Shown here in pieces: positions 9,685-21,060 of a stretch of DNA of 64,000 nucleotides. The notes below the pieces were generated by a model. The model saw only the letters and a list, made by a program, of their open reading frames with translations. It was not told where the DNA came from and searched no databases. Within the stretch, counting starts at the first letter, position 1. Each line of letters opens with the position of its first letter. The translations under genes and the position numbers were made by a program. Origin of the DNA: Trifolium pratense (Eukaryota; Streptophyta; Magnoliopsida; Fabales; Fabaceae); NCBI RefSeq assembly GCF_020283565.1, contig NC_060061.1:28929362-28993361 (forward strand), written 5' to 3'.

Positions 9685-12600
9685 TCTCTCAAGCCTAAAT
9701 TTAGATGAACTCATAGGATCACTTCAGACCTATGAAATTGGTTTGAACAGAAGGAATGAAAAGAAAGATAAGAATCTAGCCTTTGCTTCAAAAAGTGCTG
9801 CTGATGATTTACAAATTGAATCTGAAGGTGAAGAAAGCTTAGCTGAGTCTATGGCTATGCTTGGGAGACAGTTCAACAAGTTGATGAAGAAAGTGGATCA
9901 AAGGTCCAAGCCAAATGGTCGATTCAACAACAACAAACAATCCAGCTTTCAGAAAAAGGCAAATGAAGATGAAAAAGGAGTAAGATGCCATGAATGTGAA
10001 GGTTTTGGCCATATCAGACCTGAATGTCCAACCTTTCTAAAAAGGCAAAAGAAAAGTCTTGTGGTTTCATGGTCTGATACAGATTCAGAGGAGGAAGAAT
10101 CTGCCAAATTTGTTAATGTTTTAAAAGGAGTTTGTGTATCTGACTCAGAATCATGTGATGAGGAGGTAACTTATGAGGAACTAGCTGCTACTTACAAAGA
10201 TCTTCATAATAGAAGTATAGAAGTTTGCAAAGCATTGGAGAAACAAAAGAAGATCAATGGCAAACTGCAAGCTGAGAGAAATGACTTACTCATGAACATT
10301 AATAATCTCAACATTAAGGTTGAAGATCAGAGTAGTCAAATTCAACAGTTGGAAATGGAGAAATCTAACCTCCTGTGTAAAGTTGCTGAACAAGGTGAAG
10401 AAGTGACCAAGTTAAATGCTGACTTGGATCAAGTCACAAAAGTGGCTAAAATGATGACCAAAGGTACTGATGCCTTTGAGGAAATGTTACAAAGACAAAA
10501 CTACGGGAAACCAAAGCCCATTGGTTTTGAACATGAAAGAGTAAAACAACAGATGAAGTTCAACAATGCCACTATACATACTCCAATCAACAACACGTTT
10601 GTGTCAGGAGGATTGTCGCAACATCTTATGGAACATCCTGTGCCCAGGTTCTATAACTGGACCTGTCATCATTGTGGAAGGAAAGGACATATTAGGCCTT
10701 TCTGCTATAGGCTGCACGGATATCCAAGGAGAGTTCATCAAGAATTCTATACTCCTGTCTTTCCTAATGTTACAACAAGACAGGAATGGAGGGAAAAGAA
10801 GAAGATCACAGGTCTAATAGCTCATACATCCTTGAGAGCTTCTTCAAGAGAAACATGGTACTTTGATAGTGGCTGTTCTAGACACATGACAGGTGTTGAA
10901 CACTATCTTGAAGACTTGAAGTCATATGCTACCAGTTTTGTAACCTTTGGAGATGGAGCCAAAGGAGAGATCAAGGGAGTTGGTAAACTTGCAAACCATG
11001 GCTTACCAAAGCTAGATAATGTGCTGCTTGTAAAAGGGCTTAAAGCTAATCTAATCAGCATAAGCCAACTTTGTGATCAAGGCATGAAAGTTAACTTCAC
11101 AAAAGCTGAATGCCTAGTTACAAACGAGCAAGGAGAGCTGTTGATGAAAGGAGTAAGGTCAAGAGACAACTGCTATCTCTGGATCCCTAAAGAAGAAGAT
11201 GTACCAACATGTCTTATTAGTAAAGAAGATGAGGTAAAGTTGTGGCACCAAAAACTTGGCCACCTGCACCTCAAAGGCATGAAGAAGGCAATAGCTAAAG
11301 AGGCAATCAGAGGTCTTCCAAAACTCAAAATTGAGGAAGGAAGTATATGTGGAGAATGTCAAATAGGGAAGCAGACAAAGATGTCGCATCCAAAGTTGCA
11401 ACATCTTACCACAACAAGGGTTCTAGAATTACTGCACATAGACCTGATGGGGCCAATGCAAGTGGAGAGCCTTGGAGGAAAAAGGTACGCGTTTGTCATG
11501 GTAGATGACTTTTCAAGGTTCACATGGATTGAATTTCTAAAAGACAAATCTGAAAGTTTTGATGCATTCAAAGAACTTTGTCTTCAACTCCAAAGAGAAA
11601 AGAACTCTGCTATTGTTAGGATACGAAGTGATCATGGTAAAGAGTTTGAGAATGCAAGCTTTCTTGAATTCTGCATCTCTGAAGGAATCAAGCATGAATT
11701 CTCAGCTCCAATCACACCTCAACAAAATGGTGTTGTTGAGAGGAAGAACAGGACAATACAAGAGTCAGCCAGAGTGATGTTGCATGCAAAACATCTTCCA
11801 TATCAATTCTGGGCTGAGGCTATGCATACTGCTTGTTATATTCACAATCGTGTCACACTCAGAACTGGAACTTCTACTACACTATATGAACTGTGGAAAG
11901 GCAGAAAACCAACTGTCAAACACTTTCATGTGTTTGGAAGTAAGTGCTATATCCTATCTGATAGAGAGCACAGAAGAAAAATGGATCCTAAAAGTGAAGA
12001 AGGGTTGTTTCTTGGATATTCAACAAACAGCAGGGCCTATAGAGTTTACAACCAGAGAACCAAGGTAATAGTAGAATCTATCAATGTTGTGATAGATAAT
12101 TTGACATCTACTAAAACATCTGACACTGAAGATGATGTTGCAACAACTTTGCCAACATCTGAAGAAGCTGTAGCAGAAAAAGAATCAGATTCAGATGATG
12201 AATCAACCATTCCTACACCTCGTCCTGTGAGTAAAGTTCCTTCAATAAGAATACAGAAGAACCATCCCAAGGATCTCATCATAGGAAATCCTAACCAGGG
12301 AATCGCTACAAGAAGGACAAATGAAGTGGTTACTAATTCATGTTTTGTTTCAAAAGTTGAGCCCAAAAATGTAAAAGAGGCTCTCACTGATGAGTTTTGG
12401 ATAGAAGCCATGCAAGATGAATTAACTCAGTTTAGAAGAAGTGATGTGTGGGATCTTGTTCCTAGACCCAATGGTGTTAATGTCATAGGCACAAAATGGG
12501 TGTTCAAGAACAAGTCAGATGAAAATGGTGTTGTAACAAGAAACAAGGCAAGGTTAGTGGCTCAAGGGTACACTCAGGTTGAAGGACTTGACTTTGATGA

Positions 12601-13891
12601 AACATTTGCGCCAGTTGCAAGATTGGAATCTATTAGGCTACTTCTTGGTATAGCATGCATCTTCAAATTTAAGCTGTACCAAATGGATGTCAAGAGTGCC
12701 TTTCTTAATGGGTACCTACATGAAGAAGTTTATGTGGAACAGCCAAAAGGTTTTGTAGATCCTGCTAATCCTGATCATGTGTACAAGCTGAAGAAGGCTC
12801 TTTATGGACTGAAACAGGCTCCAAGGGCTTGGTATGAGAGGCTGACAAATTTTCTTGTTAGTCAAGGATACATAAAAGGAGGCCATGACAAAACTTTGTT
12901 TGTTAAAGAACAAGAAGAGAAGCTGATGATTGCCCAGATTTATGTTGATGACATAGTATTTGGAGGTATGTCTGAAAAGATGGTGCAACATTTTGTACAA
13001 CAGATGCAATCAGAGTTTGAAATGAGTTTGGTAGGTGAGCTAACATACTTCCTTGGTCTGCAAGTTAAACAAATGGAAGACACCATATTTGTCTCTCAAA
13101 GCAAGTATGCGAAAAATATGATCAAGAAGTTTGGAATGGATACTGCAGCACACAAGAGAACACCAGCTGCTACACATCTGAAACTAACCAAAGATGAGAA
13201 TGGCATTGATGTTGACCAAAGCCTATACAGGAGCATGATTGGCAGTCTCTTGTATCTTACAGCTAGTAGACCAGACATCACCTTTGCTGTGGGTGTTTGT
13301 GCAAGATATCAAGCTAAGCCAAAGATGAGCCATCTTGTACAAGTCAAAAGGATTCTGAAGTATATAAAGGGCACCAGTGATTATGGGATTCTGTACTCCC
13401 AGACAAAGAACTCTACTTTGATAGGGTATCGTGATGCAGATTGGGCTGGAAGTGCTGATGATAGGAAGAGTACCTCAGGAGGATGCTTCTTTTTGGGTGA
13501 CAATTTAATCTCATGGTTCAGCAAGAAGCAGAATTGTGTGTCTCTATCCACTGCAGAGGCTGAATACATAGCTGCAGGTAGCAGTTGTTCACAGTTGATG
13601 TGGATGAAACAGATGCTGAAAGAATATAATGTTGACCAAGATGTCATGACATTATATTGCGACAACTTGAGTGCAATCAATATATCAAAGAATCCAGTTC
13701 AACACTCAAGAACCAAACACATAGACATCAGGCATCATTTCATCAGAGACCTTGTTGAAGAAAATTGTGTGGAACTTAAGCACATTGGTACAAGTGAACA
13801 GGTAGCTGACATTTTTACAAAGGCGCTTGATGCTAATCAGTTTGAATTTTTAAGGGGCAAATTGGGAATTTGCCTGCATGAAGAAGCATAG
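9685..13891 (+). CDS. pol: Sirevirus Gag 3' part and Pol polyprotein
   Basis: The open frame continues gag from 9,685; the first internal ATG is 9,743 (1,382 aa, numbered from there). Zinc knuckle C82-C85-H90-C95; coiled coil about 150-235; second knuckle C308-C311-H316-C321. Protease motif [13 protein letters not shown] (D375). Integrase zinc-binding H502/H507/C536/C539 and catalytic triad D567, D630, E666 with D(35)E spacing. [13 protein letters not shown] and YVDD (1067-1070). RNase H DADWAG, CDN and related motifs to about 1,340. No internal stop or frameshift is seen. It encodes protein processing, integration and reverse transcription, but is cut off from its Gag start by the nested insertion. 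Confidence 0.95.
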
Positions 13892-14116
13892 CAGTTACAG
13901 CAGTTGAGGCGTGCAAAAGGAAACCGCTTTCTCTCCCATCAATCAATGCACGCTAATTTAGGGAAATCATTACAAACTTCCCTTAAATGTGTCTGTACAC
14001 GCAATCAATGCACTTCCATTCAAATCCTAATTTTTTATCATGAACCCTATTCTTCCACTTCCAACTTCAACTTTCATCCATTCAACTTCCTAAAACTCAA
14101 AAATCATCATCCAAAC

Positions 14117-16333
14117 ATGTCTGAATCTTCCCAAACTACAAAGTCCGGTCGTTCTACTCGATCAAAAGCAAAGATCGATTCCTCGAAGATCATTAAGGAT
14201 GCCATCCCTGTTACAGTTGTTCATGCTTCCAAACCAAAAGTTCAATCAAATGTCGCTGAGAAGAAAGGGAAAGGAAAATCTGTTGAGAAAAAGGAAACTC
14301 CAAAAGTAAGTGATGATATCCCTCTTTCTACTGTTAAATCTAGTAAAGGAAGTTCTAAAAAGAAGAGAAGGGATTATAAGTCTAAAATTCCTCTTTCTAT
14401 GTCTGATCTGGTTTTTGAATCGAATGTTAAAACATCTGAGCAAACAACTGAAGTAGAATCTCAGAACCCTAAATCTGTGTCTGAAGTTGTTGAAACACTT
14501 ATTTCAATTGCTGGTAACCCTAATCAAGATAATTTGGGATCTGATGCTGAGAAGAGAGATCTGAATAATATGCCTGTTGATACTGAGATGGAAGACACTC
14601 CTACAGAGGTTGAGCCTAATATTGCTGATAAATCACCAACAATTGCTGAGATGGTGGCTGAAAAATCAACTCCTGTTGTTACTGAAGAAGTTGTTATGAA
14701 GGATGTTGAAACATCCTTGAATGTGAATGAAGAAGTTGAAACTGCAACTGCTGAGGAAGAACCTGTGAAGGAAACTGTTGCTGAAAAGGATGTTGAGACA
14801 ACTGCCACAACATCTGAGTCCACAGATGAAGAAACTGGAACTGCTGATGAGGGTACTTCTGATAATGAAGGGGACACTCAATCTGAAGAAAGTAACCAGT
14901 CCATCCCTACAGATGAGCAAGAGGTTGAAGCTGACAAGCCTGCAGAAGCTGAGAAAGAAAAGGATGTAGTAGATGTTGATGATTATGTCTCCACCAAGAC
15001 TGCTGTAAAACCAACTGGTGGTATAACAAAAAGGTTGAGAAGCTGTACAGGGAAGGCTGTGGCCACTGCAAGCAAGACTCCTGCACCAAGAGTGAAAACA
15101 AAAGGTGTTGGACCAGTCAAAGGTTGGAGTAAGGTTCTCTCCCCTCCTGCCAAGAAGAAGGAGACACTGAAGAGAAAGAAGGAGTCATCCAGTGACTCAG
15201 ATTATGATGCTGCTGAAGATGTTGCTAACATCTCATCTCCCAATCCTAAGAAGGCTACTGCAAAGAAGGTTCCTCAAGGTGTTGAAGAAGCCCCATGTGA
15301 TAACATCTCTTTCCATCGTGCTGCCTTTGCACTGAGATGGGACTACATTTACCAAAGGAGATTGGCTGTTGAAAGGGAACTGACCAAAGATGCTCTCAAA
15401 TGTCAAGACATCTTTGACTACATCAAGGAAGCTGGTCTGATGAAGACAGTCTGTGACTTCAGTCCCTGCTATGAGCTGCTGGTGAAAGAGTTTCTTGTAA
15501 ACATCCCTGAAGAATGTGATAATCCACTGAGCAAGGACTACCACAAAGTTTTTGTCAGAGGTAAATGTATCAATTTTTCTCCTGTTGTGATCAATAAGTA
15601 CTTAGGAAGATCTGTAGAACCTAAGGCTGAATTAGAGGTTGCTAATGATGTTGTAAGTGCTGAGATAACTGCTGGTAAGGTTAAGGTCTGGCCCACGAAG
15701 AAGCTGATACCCACTAGTAAGTTAAATGTCAAGTATGCCATCCTCAATAGGATAGGGTCAACAAATTGGGTGCCAACCAAGCATGCAACCAATGTTGCTA
15801 CAAACCTGGGTAGATTTATATATGCTGTAGGAACCAAGTTTGACTATGACTATGGAACCTTTATTTTTGATCAAACCATTAAGCATATTAGATCAACAGC
15901 TGTGAAGATGCCAATAGCATTTCCATCTTTGCTATGTGGAATTATCTTGGCCCAATATCCAGACATCAAAGTTGTGACTGACACTCCCAAGAAAAGGGAA
16001 TCTGGTTTTACTTTTCATCATAAGCTCTTTGGTAATCACAATGTTACTGATCATGTTGAGACATCTGCTGCTGGAGCTGGTGTTATGACCAAAAGAGAGA
16101 TTATTGCTGGTTTGAAAGTTCAATGTCAGGACATTGATAAACAGCAGGCTGAGCTTGAGGAAAGAAAGAAAGTGTTCATGAAAATGATTGAAGGCTTGGA
16201 AGCTGATGAAGTACCTGTCAAAGCTAGTGCAAATGTGGCTGCTGCAGGTGAACAAAACAATGCAGATGAGGATGAAGGATATGATACTGCTACAGATGAG
16301 GATGAAGCTTCTGACAGCAGTGATGATGAATGA
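14117..16333 (+). CDS. Envelope-like third ORF of the Sirevirus (function unknown)
   Basis: 738 aa from the ATG at 14,117 (MSESSQTTKSGRSTRSK); the frame is open upstream almost to the pol stop, but this ATG opens the conserved-looking basic N-terminus. Residues about 90-340 are acidic, Thr/Glu-rich and low complexity. A basic patch follows (PPAKKKETLKRKK). Residues about 390-620 form a compact region beginning DNISFHRAAFALRWDYIYQR, like the putative plant transposon domain found in elements annotated as envelope-like. A coiled coil lies at about 655-695 and the tail is acidic. No signal peptide or clear membrane span is visible, so a true envelope role is not supported. Confidence 0.8.
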   Translation: MSESSQTTKSGRSTRSKAKIDSSKIIKDAIPVTVVHASKPKVQSNVAEKKGKGKSVEKKETPKVSDDIPLSTVKSSKGSSKKKRRDYKSKIPLSMSDLVFESNVKTSEQTTEVESQNPKSVSEVVETLISIAGNPNQDNLGSDAEKRDLNNMPVDTEMEDTPTEVEPNIADKSPTIAEMVAEKSTPVVTEEVVMKDVETSLNVNEEVETATAEEEPVKETVAEKDVETTATTSESTDEETGTADEGTSDNEGDTQSEESNQSIPTDEQEVEADKPAEAEKEKDVVDVDDYVSTKTAVKPTGGITKRLRSCTGKAVATASKTPAPRVKTKGVGPVKGWSKVLSPPAKKKETLKRKKESSSDSDYDAAEDVANISSPNPKKATAKKVPQGVEEAPCDNISFHRAAFALRWDYIYQRRLAVERELTKDALKCQDIFDYIKEAGLMKTVCDFSPCYELLVKEFLVNIPEECDNPLSKDYHKVFVRGKCINFSPVVINKYLGRSVEPKAELEVANDVVSAEITAGKVKVWPTKKLIPTSKLNVKYAILNRIGSTNWVPTKHATNVATNLGRFIYAVGTKFDYDYGTFIFDQTIKHIRSTAVKMPIAFPSLLCGIILAQYPDIKVVTDTPKKRESGFTFHHKLFGNHNVTDHVETSAAGAGVMTKREIIAGLKVQCQDIDKQQAELEERKKVFMKMIEGLEADEVPVKASANVAAAGEQNNADEDEGYDTATDEDEASDSSDDE

Positions 16334-16969
16334 TCTTGTAATCTTTTTACTATTTGTTTTTACTGCACTTTGTTATTTGGTTTGTGGGTGTTTTGTGCCC
16401 TGGATTTTAGCACCTTCTGAGTGCATGGTCTGTACTTTGTTTAAATTCTGCACTTTTGGTACTTTACTTTCCTATTTTGGCACATTTTGTGGCTAAAAAG
16501 GGGGAGTAGCATTTTGGTTTGTTTGTTTCTGCTACATGTTTGTGTCTTTTGTTATGACATGTTTTAAGTAGCAGTAAGCAAGTATTCAGGGGGAGTAATT
16601 TTTTTTACCCTGAGATGATGCACAAGCTGATGAATTCAGGGGGAGTTTGCTACTGAATGGATGCCGCCCTGATTGGACGAACAGGTGCTAGAAGATGTGC
16701 TCCCATATGTCACAACACCTTTGATGACATATGATATGATTAATCATTTGCTCTGATACCACGTTTTATTTTTGCTCGAGGCTATTTAATGATAACTCCG
16801 CTGCTGCTGCCTCTGATGCATATATTTTTCACCTATGTGAAATTGTTTAAATGATGCTCTAACATTCCTTCTTTTGTGTGACCATGGTGATTTGAAGGAT
16901 TGCGCTTTTTAATCTCTCAAGGGTAATGGCCTGAAATTGTTTTAGCCAAAAATTGCCAAAGGGGGAGAT
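16334..16969 (+). other. Sirevirus 3' untranslated region with repeated purine tracts
   Basis: No gene. AGGGGGAG-type tracts occur at about 16,495-16,506, 16,587-16,596, 16,637-16,646 and finally 16,958-16,969, next to the 3' LTR. The last is the functional position for plus-strand priming. Multiple purine tracts in this interval are a known Sirevirus trait. Confidence 0.85.
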
Positions 16970-17976
16970 TGTTGGGTATTTGAATTGGCTTAATTTTGCT
17001 AAAACAAATATACTAACAAGATGTTGGTAAACATGTTACAACATCATATTTATTCAAGGAAATCTCGCGCATTTATGAGAGCATCTGCTATTTATGGAAA
17101 TCCACTTAAAGAGCACGCTCAATGGAGATTTGATCTGATCAGGAGCTTTAAGGATAAGACAAACTTAATGAAATAGCTGGATGACTTATCCTATCATATA
17201 AAGTCCTTTAAACACTTTTGGAAAGTCTTGATATATCCTTAATGAAGATTGAAAAAGTATCAGATCATCCTTTATGATTCTCAAGGAGCGTCTGAGCATT
17301 TGTGAAGAAAGAGGAGCGTGCCTAATCATTATATATACGAAGACCAAGCTCAAGACTAAGTATCTCATTGAAAAATATTAGTTACACATATTGAGTCTTT
17401 GTTGAGTCTTTTATTGTTTGATTGTAATTCTTGCTTGTGGATTCTATAACACGAGTTAAGAAGTAGTTTATTATTTTAAGGTGACTCCTAAGCTTTGAAG
17501 TACGGAGTGTACCGTGTGTGATTCACTTGAAGTTTTTAAGCAAAAGTGAAGTGTTGTCTTGGCAAGTTGTCGCCACATCATTCCTAACATTGTATAATCA
17601 ACACAGGTTGTGTTGTGTGAGTGGAAGTGAGATGGGATCTCATGTCTAGGAGTTCCTAGGCAGAAGTTGCATGAGTAGTGTCGAGGTTACAAGGCGTAAA
17701 CCAGGGGTTTGCTGGAGGTCTTAGTTTAAGGCGTAAATCCTAGGGTTTGCTGGAGGTCTTAGTAACTAGAGCTATTAGTGGATTTCCTTCCTGGATTGGT
17801 ATCCCCCAGAGTAGGCAGTTGGCTGAACTGGGTTAACAATTACTTGTGCCATTTATTTATTTTCTGTCAGTTTTTATATGTTATATAAGATGTGCCAACA
17901 ATAGAAAACAACATTATTCACAAAGTAGTTGTTGGGACATCTTAGGCAACATCATTCTAGTGATACCAGAATTTCA
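16970..17976 (+). repeat. 3' LTR of the Sirevirus
   Basis: 1,007 bp, TGTTGGG...TTTCA, followed by the CATAT target duplication at 17,977-17,981. Only two substitutions against the 5' LTR. Confidence 0.95.
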
Positions 17977-17981
17977 CATAT

Positions 17982-18340
17982 GAAAAAATCCAATCTACCG
18001 GTACATTAGATCAATTAATTAATAAATTAATAATTATTTATTAAATCAAAAAATTATTTGCCGAGTATTGTATTTCAGAGATAATAATTTCATAAGAAAA
18101 GACACAATTTCAATGTTTTATAAGCAATACACAAACGTTTTTACATTTTTTCATAAAAAAAAATCAATATTGACTATTATGAGTGATAAAAATTTTATTT
18201 TTTTTATAATTTTGATAAATAGTATTTAGTTATTATAATATTTTAAATGATAAAAAATGATTTCTTTCGGGAAAATATTCATTTACCTAATAATTTAATG
18301 ATCTAATATATCGGAAAAATATTCATTTACCTAATAGAGG
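17982..18340. other. AT-rich intergenic sequence
   Basis: Very AT-rich, with no gene or defined repeat apart from the short phrase GGAAAATATTCATTTACCTAATA that recurs at 18,269 and 18,314. Confidence 0.5.
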
Positions 18341-18611
18341 TCTGGATAGGGTTCAATTTAAAAGCGACTCGCAGGTGTTGACTGAAGCTATTCGAACGAG
18401 GAGTAGTGGTAATTCGGAATTTAGTTTAATTGTTGCTGATATTATCCAAACTATGTTATCGTGTATAAACTTTGAAGTGAAGTTTGTTAGGAGACAAGAG
18501 AATATGGTTGCTCGTTCACTTGCTCGGGCGGCCAATTCTTGGGCTAGTTTCCGTAGATTTGAGATTATTCCCTTATGTATTGAATATTTACTAGTTAATG
18601 AAAGGCGTTAA
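18341..18611 (+). pseudogene. RNase H-like (RVT_3) C-terminal remnant of a LINE
   Basis: The reading frame from GLDRVQFKSDSQVLTEAI to LVNERR has the shape of the C-terminal half of the plant LINE-type RNase H domain: KSDSQ (the D of the active site), VKFVRRQENMVARSLARAA, and the terminal IIPLCIEYLLVNE. There is no upstream RT or N-terminal RNase H in this region, so this is a 5'-truncated dead copy ending at a stop at 18,609-18,611. Confidence 0.75.
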
Positions 18612-18656
18612 GTTTGTTTGATTAAAAAATAAAAAAATTTGAAGTAATATTTTTAG

Positions 18657-18855
18657 TAAAGGGTAATTTTGGTAAAAACTCTCAAATATCTCAAATATTG
18701 TACAAAAAAAATATTTGAGAGTTTCTACAAAAAAAAAATATATTTGAGAGAGTTTTTAAAAAAAAAGTACCGTATATATAATATTTGAGAGAGTTTTTTA
18801 AAAAATATATAACATTTGAGATATTTGAGAGTTTCTACCAAAATTACCCTTTATT
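18657..18855. mobile_element. Short foldback MITE
   Basis: AAAGGGTAATTTTGGTAAAAACTCTCAAATATCTCAAAT-type left end is mirrored at 18,815-18,855 (about 37 bp of terminal inverted repeat, one or two mismatches). The middle consists of repeated 'atatttgagagagtttt' phrases. About 200 bp, no coding. Confidence 0.75.
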
Positions 18856-18924
18856 ACAAATATTTCCTCGCTTTTCCTTCTCTCCATCTACTTTGAACCA
18901 AACATACCCTAAAGGAAAATGCTA

Positions 18925-19070
18925 CTCCATCCGATCCTACATATAAGAAAAAGTTTATTTTTTAGATTCATTATAAAATTGATGTATCTAGATAACATTA
19001 TAGTCTAGATACATTAACATTACATTGAATTTAAAAATAAATTTTTTCTTATATATAGGATCGGAGGGGG
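18925..19070. mobile_element. Stowaway-type MITE
   Basis: 146 bp with ends CTCCATCCGATCCTACATAT and ATATATAGGATCGGAGGGGG, reverse complements with minor changes, flanked by TA at 18,923-18,924 and 19,071-19,072. Size, CTCC-type terminus and TA duplication are those of Stowaway (Tc1/mariner) MITEs. Confidence 0.85.
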
Positions 19071-19439
19071 TATTTAGTAAGAATTTTTTGATGCAAGAAA
19101 GAGAAGAATGATACCCACAACCTAAAACAGAAAAAATCCAACCGCCGGAAATTGAAAAACCTCGAAATTGCATATATGAAATAAAAATATGAACTTTACG
19201 AGAAATTGAAAGAAATGCTTCAAAACGAGTGGTGCTGTAAGTATAAAAAATAATAGAAATTGATGAAAAGCAAAAAAAACACACATATTAAAACTCTTTT
19301 GTCAATTTCACAAAAAAAAAAACCCTTTTGTAAAAAAAAAAAAAATACCCTTTTTGAAATTTTTGTAAATTAAAAATCTCATCTCATCTAAAACATCTCA
19401 TCTCTTTTTTTTTTTTTTTTACAAAACATCTCTTTTTAT

Positions 19440-19832
19440 TTTGACAAAAGACAATTTAGGAAATTTCTTTAATTTCCATTTTAAAATTTTTGTAAATTAA
19501 AAGAGTAATTTAGGAAATTTCTATTTAAAGAAATCTTGAAATGACATGTTAAATTATTATTACATGTGGACCAATTAAAATTATAAGAATGTTAACTTGT
19601 GCCCTTAAGGCACATGTTAAGAAGATAAATGTGGAAAATATTTATTGAACTTGTGTTGTATTCAATTCTCTAAACATTAAATTCTTTGTATCATTAAATG
19701 CTATATATTTCTATTTTTAGGTAGCTTAACATATGCCCTTGGGGCACAAGTTAACATGACCCTTAAAATTATACACCTTAACAATGTACCGGTACACGTC
19801 CACATAAGATGTGTACCGGAGTGCTCACAAAA
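19440..19832 (-). repeat. GGTACAC-ended repeat (copy D) with nested MITE
   Basis: Read on the minus strand it begins GTGAGCACTCCGGTACACATCTTATG, then the GTGTACCGGTACA palindrome, then the same body (aatttaac...atgtcatttcaaga, TTTACAAAAATTT) as copies at 47,951 and 59,380. A 179-bp MITE sits inside (separate entry). The distal limit is uncertain. Confidence 0.65.
19584..19762. mobile_element. 179-bp MITE with 9-bp target duplication
   Basis: The ends read ATGTTAACTTGTGCCC on both strands (right end complement GGGTCATGTTAACTTGTG). TTAAAATTA flanks it at 19,575-19,583 and 19,763-19,771. Removing it restores continuity with the related repeat at 59,330. Nine-base duplication suggests a Mutator-type MITE. 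A family member lies at 41,017-41,191. Confidence 0.82.
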
Positions 19833-19836
19833 AAAA

Positions 19837-21025
19837 ATTGATGCTCTAAATTCCTAAAAATTAAAAGATAAAATATGTCCATTTTCTTTGTATTGCTGCT
19901 TAAATATTGTACTCTAAATACAAAACTATCATGAGTAAAAAATAAAACTTATAATTAAATTTTTGGTTGTTCTAAAACACTCGTAGATTCAATCAAAATT
20001 TAGAATCCATTTCTTGAGATACTCCACGAGATGTTGATTCAATCGTCGTAATAAAAAAACATTATAAACGAAGCAATGTAACCAAGACTCAATCAAATAT
20101 GAAATGTGATTATATCGCATGGTGGTAACAATTGAAACAAAGAAAGAGTATATATTTTACCAACATTCTCAAACTTCAAATAATAATAAAATATTTCAAA
20201 TATTGAGTATATACATGGTTGAAGGCTTGAAGCCATTTGAACACTTTTGTAGAAAGAGAAAAAAATTCGAACCAATATTAATAAACAACACAAATGAGAA
20301 AAAAATGGAACAAACATTAATGCACAACACAAATATGATGAACACTAACAAAGAAAAAATAACAGTAGATGAAGAACCAAAGAGAAAGGGAGGGAGCGAG
20401 TGAGACAAAGAGTCTTGAAATTGAAGCACCATCACTGACATGGTCTTCCATCGTGCGTATTTCCAATGCCAAAGATCAATAGAAAAGATGTGAAACAAAA
20501 ATCGTAGTGAGATATTTGTTTGCCGCATTGATGATGTCACTTCGTTTCAATTTCAATGAATGGACTTCTGCAATTAAACGTTACTGTAGAAGAAATGCCA
20601 ATAAATAGTTATATTTCTTACTTGTATTTTTTTGTTGATAGGTGTAACATTTCTTACTTAAATTTCCATGATTTTGACCATGCCATCGCTGAGAAATTGT
20701 AAGGTTGAATCTCATTTTATGATTAAAAAACCCTTAATATTTTTTTTTGACAAATAAAAGACCTTAATTAAGACTACTATATGAAGTGAAAAGGAGAAAG
20801 CAAAAGGAGAAGAAGGGGTGTATTCAAATGGTAGTGGAATGAAAGGATGTGTAGCGTTGGAAGATGTTGGAAGATAATATAAGCCGTTAACAAATTTTTT
20901 TTTGAAATGGTAACCGATATAGGATTTGATTTTTGAATATTTAAAATGAAAACTTTCAAGTGTATTTTGGGATTTTTTTTAAAAATACAATACCAAAACA
21001 CAATGTTTTTCCTTTATTATTGTTA
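19837..21025. other. Intergenic, no gene seen
   Basis: AT-rich sequence with several short chance frames on both strands. No splice-linked frame, promoter or conserved motif could be supported. Confidence 0.5.
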
Positions 21026-21060
21026 CTAGGTATTAAACCCGTGCGATGCACAGGATTGAT
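21026..21060 (-). mobile_element. Helitron-like 3' terminus
   Basis: On the minus strand a hairpin CCTGTGCATCGCACGGG is followed by TTTAATAC and CTAG, next to a T. This is the Helitron 3' layout (hairpin, short gap, CTRR, insertion between A and T). The body would lie to the right (21,060 onwards); its 5' end was not identified. Confidence 0.6.

Larger units (their letters stand above)
2817..17976 (+). mobile_element. Ty1/copia retrotransposon of the Sirevirus type, with envelope-like ORF
   Basis: A complete LTR element: 5' LTR 2,817-3,823, primer-binding site, gag-pol frame, envelope-like ORF, several purine tracts, and 3' LTR 16,970-17,976. CATAT flanks both sides (2,812-2,816 and 17,977-17,981) as a 5-bp target duplication. 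The LTRs are 1,007 bp each with two substitutions seen (3,380/17,533 and 3,654/17,807), so insertion was recent. A second retroelement with its own target duplication occupies 4,474-9,684; without it the element is about 9.9 kb. The order protease-integrase-RT-RNase H is copia. The extra 3' ORF and the repeated AGGGGGAG tracts fit Sireviruses. Confidence 0.95.

Noticed and set aside
9382..9714. Minus-strand frame at the LTR edge
   Set aside because: The same frame occurs in the other LTR (6,224-6,481) and has no similarity to retroelement proteins; likely chance within the LTR.
14524..14877. Ser/Thr/Val-rich minus-strand frame opposite the envelope-like ORF
   Set aside because: Antisense reading of the acidic low-complexity region; no independent support.
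20119..20403. 94-aa plus-strand frame, Lys/Asn-rich
   Set aside because: Composition of AT-rich noncoding DNA; an overlapping antisense frame of similar length and no motif.
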